Origin: Turnera subulata
Taxonomy: Eukaryota; Streptophyta; Magnoliopsida; Malpighiales; Passifloraceae
Direction: 5' to 3'
Length of the DNA: 64,000 nucleotides
NCBI GenBank assembly: GCA_028386065.3
Contig: JAKUCV010007858.1
Location: 1-64,000, forward strand
A model generated the notes under the pieces. It was not told the DNA's origin, did no database searches, and saw only the letters and a program-made list of their open reading frames with translations. A program made the position numbers and the translations under genes. Positions 61,879-64,000 of the stretch are shown in pieces. Positions within the stretch are counted from its first letter, which is position 1. Each line of letters begins with the position of its first letter.

Positions 61879-62256
61879 TGTTGTAAATAAATTATGGTGA
61901 ATGTCATTGTTACCATACAATAAAACTCGTTTTTACCGTATCCAAATTTACCCCCGGTAAATATTTTACCCCTCAACCTAACATCCAATTGGATTCATCC
62001 CTTTGGCCATTTACTCACCATAATTCCCTTTGTCCTAATCTTAATATCATCTTCGTTTACCTAATATCCTTTTGATTTTTTATCTTATTAAATTAATCAT
62101 TCACATTTTTTTTTATCCTCCCATTTTCACCCATAAATACCCTCTTCATTTCCATACATACTCACACCTTCAATCTCTATAAACTCACTCTCTCCAAATT
62201 TCCATACACCTTTTCTCTCCTCCCTCCATCATTAATATCATTATTCTCCATTTTGT
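61879..62256 (+). repeat. Truncated 3' LTR
   Basis: Matches the first 378 or so bases of the 5' LTR to CTCCATTTTGT at 62256. The next base begins unrelated DNA, GATTGGGTATAATAAC. The tail present in the 5' LTR (TATTATTAAAGTTTTATT...) is missing. Confidence 0.85.
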
Positions 62257-62262
62257 GATTGG

Positions 62263-62342
62263 GTATAATAACTTTTAATGATTCAAAATAATATAATTCA
62301 CAGGATAATAACTTTTAATGATTCAAAATAATACAATTCACA
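62263..62342. repeat. 40-base tandem duplication beside the truncated LTR
   Basis: Two units of TATAATAACTTTTAATGATT... type (62263-62302, 62303-62342) differ at two visible bases. They start a few bases after the LTR break. Confidence 0.85.
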
Positions 62343-62730
62343 GGATAATACATATAATTTTTTCACAATATATAATTTTTTGCACAACTTGTTTATCAAG
62401 ATATGATTATGTATATAGAGATATTTCACATCTTTCATTATCTCAATATGATATGATATCGGATATCCTAACTCAACAATTTTCTTTCAGACGTTGAAGA
62501 GAATAAAACATTTTCAATAATTAGCCGATCCAATCTCCATGATTAGAAAGTTTGATTAAGCCTTGCCAATAATCTGAGGCCTAGAAATAGATGGTGCGGA
62601 CGGGTGTGACGTGTTATAACCCTGTAAGTTTACATAATTGTAATTCTGTTTCTTATCCTAACTGAATTTAGGATTCTGGCAATTATAATTGGAGCTTGCT
62701 CACCTCAGTGCAAAACCCTTCATTTTGTGT
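62343..62730. other. AT-rich spacer without a gene
   Basis: No protein-like frame or clear repeat seen. It contains several ATATGAT words around 62400-62460. Confidence 0.6.
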
Positions 62731-62734
62731 GTGG

Positions 62735-63236
62735 TAAATATTTAAACACATTATTTAAATTTGATCTAATAGCTCATATCACAATTTAGTTTAAAATTTA
62801 TTTTTTAATCTAACTTTTTCTTTCTTTACCTCCCACTCTTTAAGGCCTTTAAAACAAATTAGTGTCTTCTGATTTAAAATTCACCAACATCACTTCATCT
62901 TATATTTTTTTTGTTTCCTAATGATTGTTTTTCAGGTATTAAAAAATATTAGATGAAAAAATAAGGCACTGCAAACATAAGTTGATGGAAAAATAGGTCA
63001 CTACAACCATGGTTGAAATAAAAAATCTTGGATGAAAAAATTAGAAATAAGTTTTTATAATTTTAGAACAAAAGACACTAATTTTTTTTAGGAGATTTGT
63101 TCTTTTAAAAAAAAAACATTGAGAGGCGTGGGAAGTAAAGAAAGAAAAAATTAAATTAAAAAATAAATTTTAAACAAATTTTGATATGAGCCATTAGATC
63201 AAATTTAAATGATGTGTCTAAATCTTTATCACTCAC
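62735..63236. mobile_element. MITE-like element with inverted ends
   Basis: The left part (AAACACATTATTTAAATTTG then ATCTAATAGCTCATATC...) is answered on the opposite strand by the right part (AGACACATCATTTAAATTTG then ATCTAATGGCTCATATC...), with imperfect arms of about 150 bases. A third partial copy of the end (CAAATTTAGATGATGTGTCT) lies at about 63247. Ends and target duplication are not clear, so the superfamily is open. Confidence 0.6.
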
Positions 63237-63550
63237 TGGAGGTAATCAAATTTAGATGATGTGTCTACTATAATATCAAGTAGTTTTAAACAGAGATACT
63301 CGACAATTTAATCAGAAGTTGTAAAGAGTGAGATACTTGCACACAATCCAGGTCATATAACTCAGTTTTGATATGATAATAGAATAGAAATAATGAAAAC
63401 CAAAATTGTTGCACAGTTGAAATTCCATAAGTTTAAAAAATAATACAAAATAAAAGGCAAAGAAAGGAATAAAAACCAATTAAACATAGATTTCGGATTT
63501 CTGGAGAAGAAGCAACCAGCCAAGATTTTGAGGGGAAGTTGGCTCCATTA

Positions 63551-63640
63551 TGATCACAACAATTTGGTAGCGGAGCCAATTACGCAGTCAATTCTGCGTA
63601 CTATCAAGTAATTGGTTCCACTACCAAATGTTGCGACCAC
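63551..63640. repeat. Compound inverted repeat containing two primer-site-like words
   Basis: The left arm (63551-63583, TGATCACAACAATTTGGTAG then CGGAGCCAATTAC) and the right arm (63608-63640, reverse complement GTGGTCGCAACATTTGGTAG then TGGAACCAATTAC) pair over about 33 bases with a few mismatches. A small perfect hairpin ACGCAG-TCAATT-CTGCGT (63582-63599) sits near the centre. TTGGTAGCGGAGC is the same 13 bases that follow the LTR of the 28 kb copia element. Confidence 0.8.
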
Positions 63641-64000
63641 ACCCTCCCATAATCAATCTTTATGATCACATGGTAGGCTAAGATTAATCCGACTAGAAAA
63701 ATAACAAGAACAATCTAAAACTATTAGAACAGCTGTTACAGCTCCTACAGCTCGGACTAGAACACACCATTTGACAACAGTTTTTACCTATTTTTCTCTA
63801 TCCCATGACTCCCTTAAATAGGACTAAGGGGAGTACAAAACTTGAAAGTAATTACGAAACCGCATAATGATAATGCTAAGGAATTAAAGATAATGAGAAA
63901 AAAAATATTAAGTCTGAGGAAATAAAAGATAATGATCAAAGAAGTCAGCCCCAATATCGTCAGATAGATATGAATCCATAATATATGAGGTCATCAGCAC
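63641..64000. other. AT-rich DNA at the window edge
   Basis: No gene or clear element. Possibly the start of another LTR element given the primer-site-like word at 63563, but no LTR partner is in the window. Confidence 0.4.

Larger units (their letters stand above)
56262..62256 (+). mobile_element. Ty1/copia element, 3' LTR truncated
   Basis: 5' LTR 56262-56741 (480 bases, TGTTGTAAATAAATT...TTATAACA), then primer-site sequence CGTTATCAGCACGAG. 3' LTR starts at 61879 after CACGAGGGAG and matches the 5' LTR to 62256, where it breaks off about 105 bases early; no target duplication is therefore visible. Order gag-protease-integrase-RT-RNase H identifies Ty1/copia. The gag start (MANLAKLEFEALDIS) and LADSATTHSVF wording belong to the same broad family as the 7-14 kb element. 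Several stops and frameshifts block it. Confidence 0.9.

Overview
The window is nuclear DNA of a flowering plant, almost certainly a eudicot. The introns are short GT-AG introns, the intergenic DNA is AT-rich, nested plant LTR retrotransposons are present, and the genes are plant-specific forms (LNK3-type clock coactivator, RBR1, plant squalene epoxidase). The species cannot be named from the sequence.

Layout. 1-234 is the end of a retroelement nested in a Ty3/gypsy element; the gypsy copy (minus strand) runs to 5965. 6598-6960 holds a GC-rich repeat. 7075-14018 is a complete but decayed Ty1/copia insertion (minus strand) with short LTRs and an AACAT target duplication; it carries a LINE endonuclease fragment and a strikingly dense set of short hairpins. 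15050-15790 is a LINE tail, 16111-16218 a SINE-like insert and 16667-16804 a perfect inverted repeat. Genes follow: an LNK3-like clock gene (17255-20113, minus), CFAP20/BUG22 (23875-25916, plus), a candidate first exon split by a Tork-like copia element (27999-33750, AAGTC target duplication), a PPR pseudogene (about 34060-34870, minus), HPR1/THO1 (35340-43011, minus), squalene epoxidase (43901-46310, plus), a 1.4 kb MULE-type element with long terminal inverted repeats (46968-48403) and RBR1 (49281-55553, plus). A WRKY exon relic (about 56020-56151) follows, then a second copia element (56262-62256) of the same broad family as the one at 7-14 kb, and AT-rich DNA with a MITE-like inverted repeat and a structured primer-site-like inverted repeat.

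Gene models. I joined exons by eye using GT-AG borders and reading phase. LNK3-like gives 382 codons, CFAP20 190, HPR1 608 over 21 coding exons, and RBR1 1019 over 18. Squalene epoxidase gives 536 in frame, but the last long intron ends in AA, not AG, so this copy may not splice normally.

How they fit together. These genes do not form a pathway: they are a clock coactivator, a conserved ciliary-type protein, an mRNA-export subunit, a sterol/triterpene enzyme and a cell-cycle regulator. From memory RBR1, the CFAP20 homologue and LNK3 also sit close together in Arabidopsis (AT3G12280-AT3G12320), so the core looks like an ancestral block expanded by transposons. The best candidates for something undescribed are the hairpin field in the 7-14 kb copia element (constant five-base loop near TTC(A/T)G, variable arms) and a 201-base copy of an LNK3 intron placed inside the same element.
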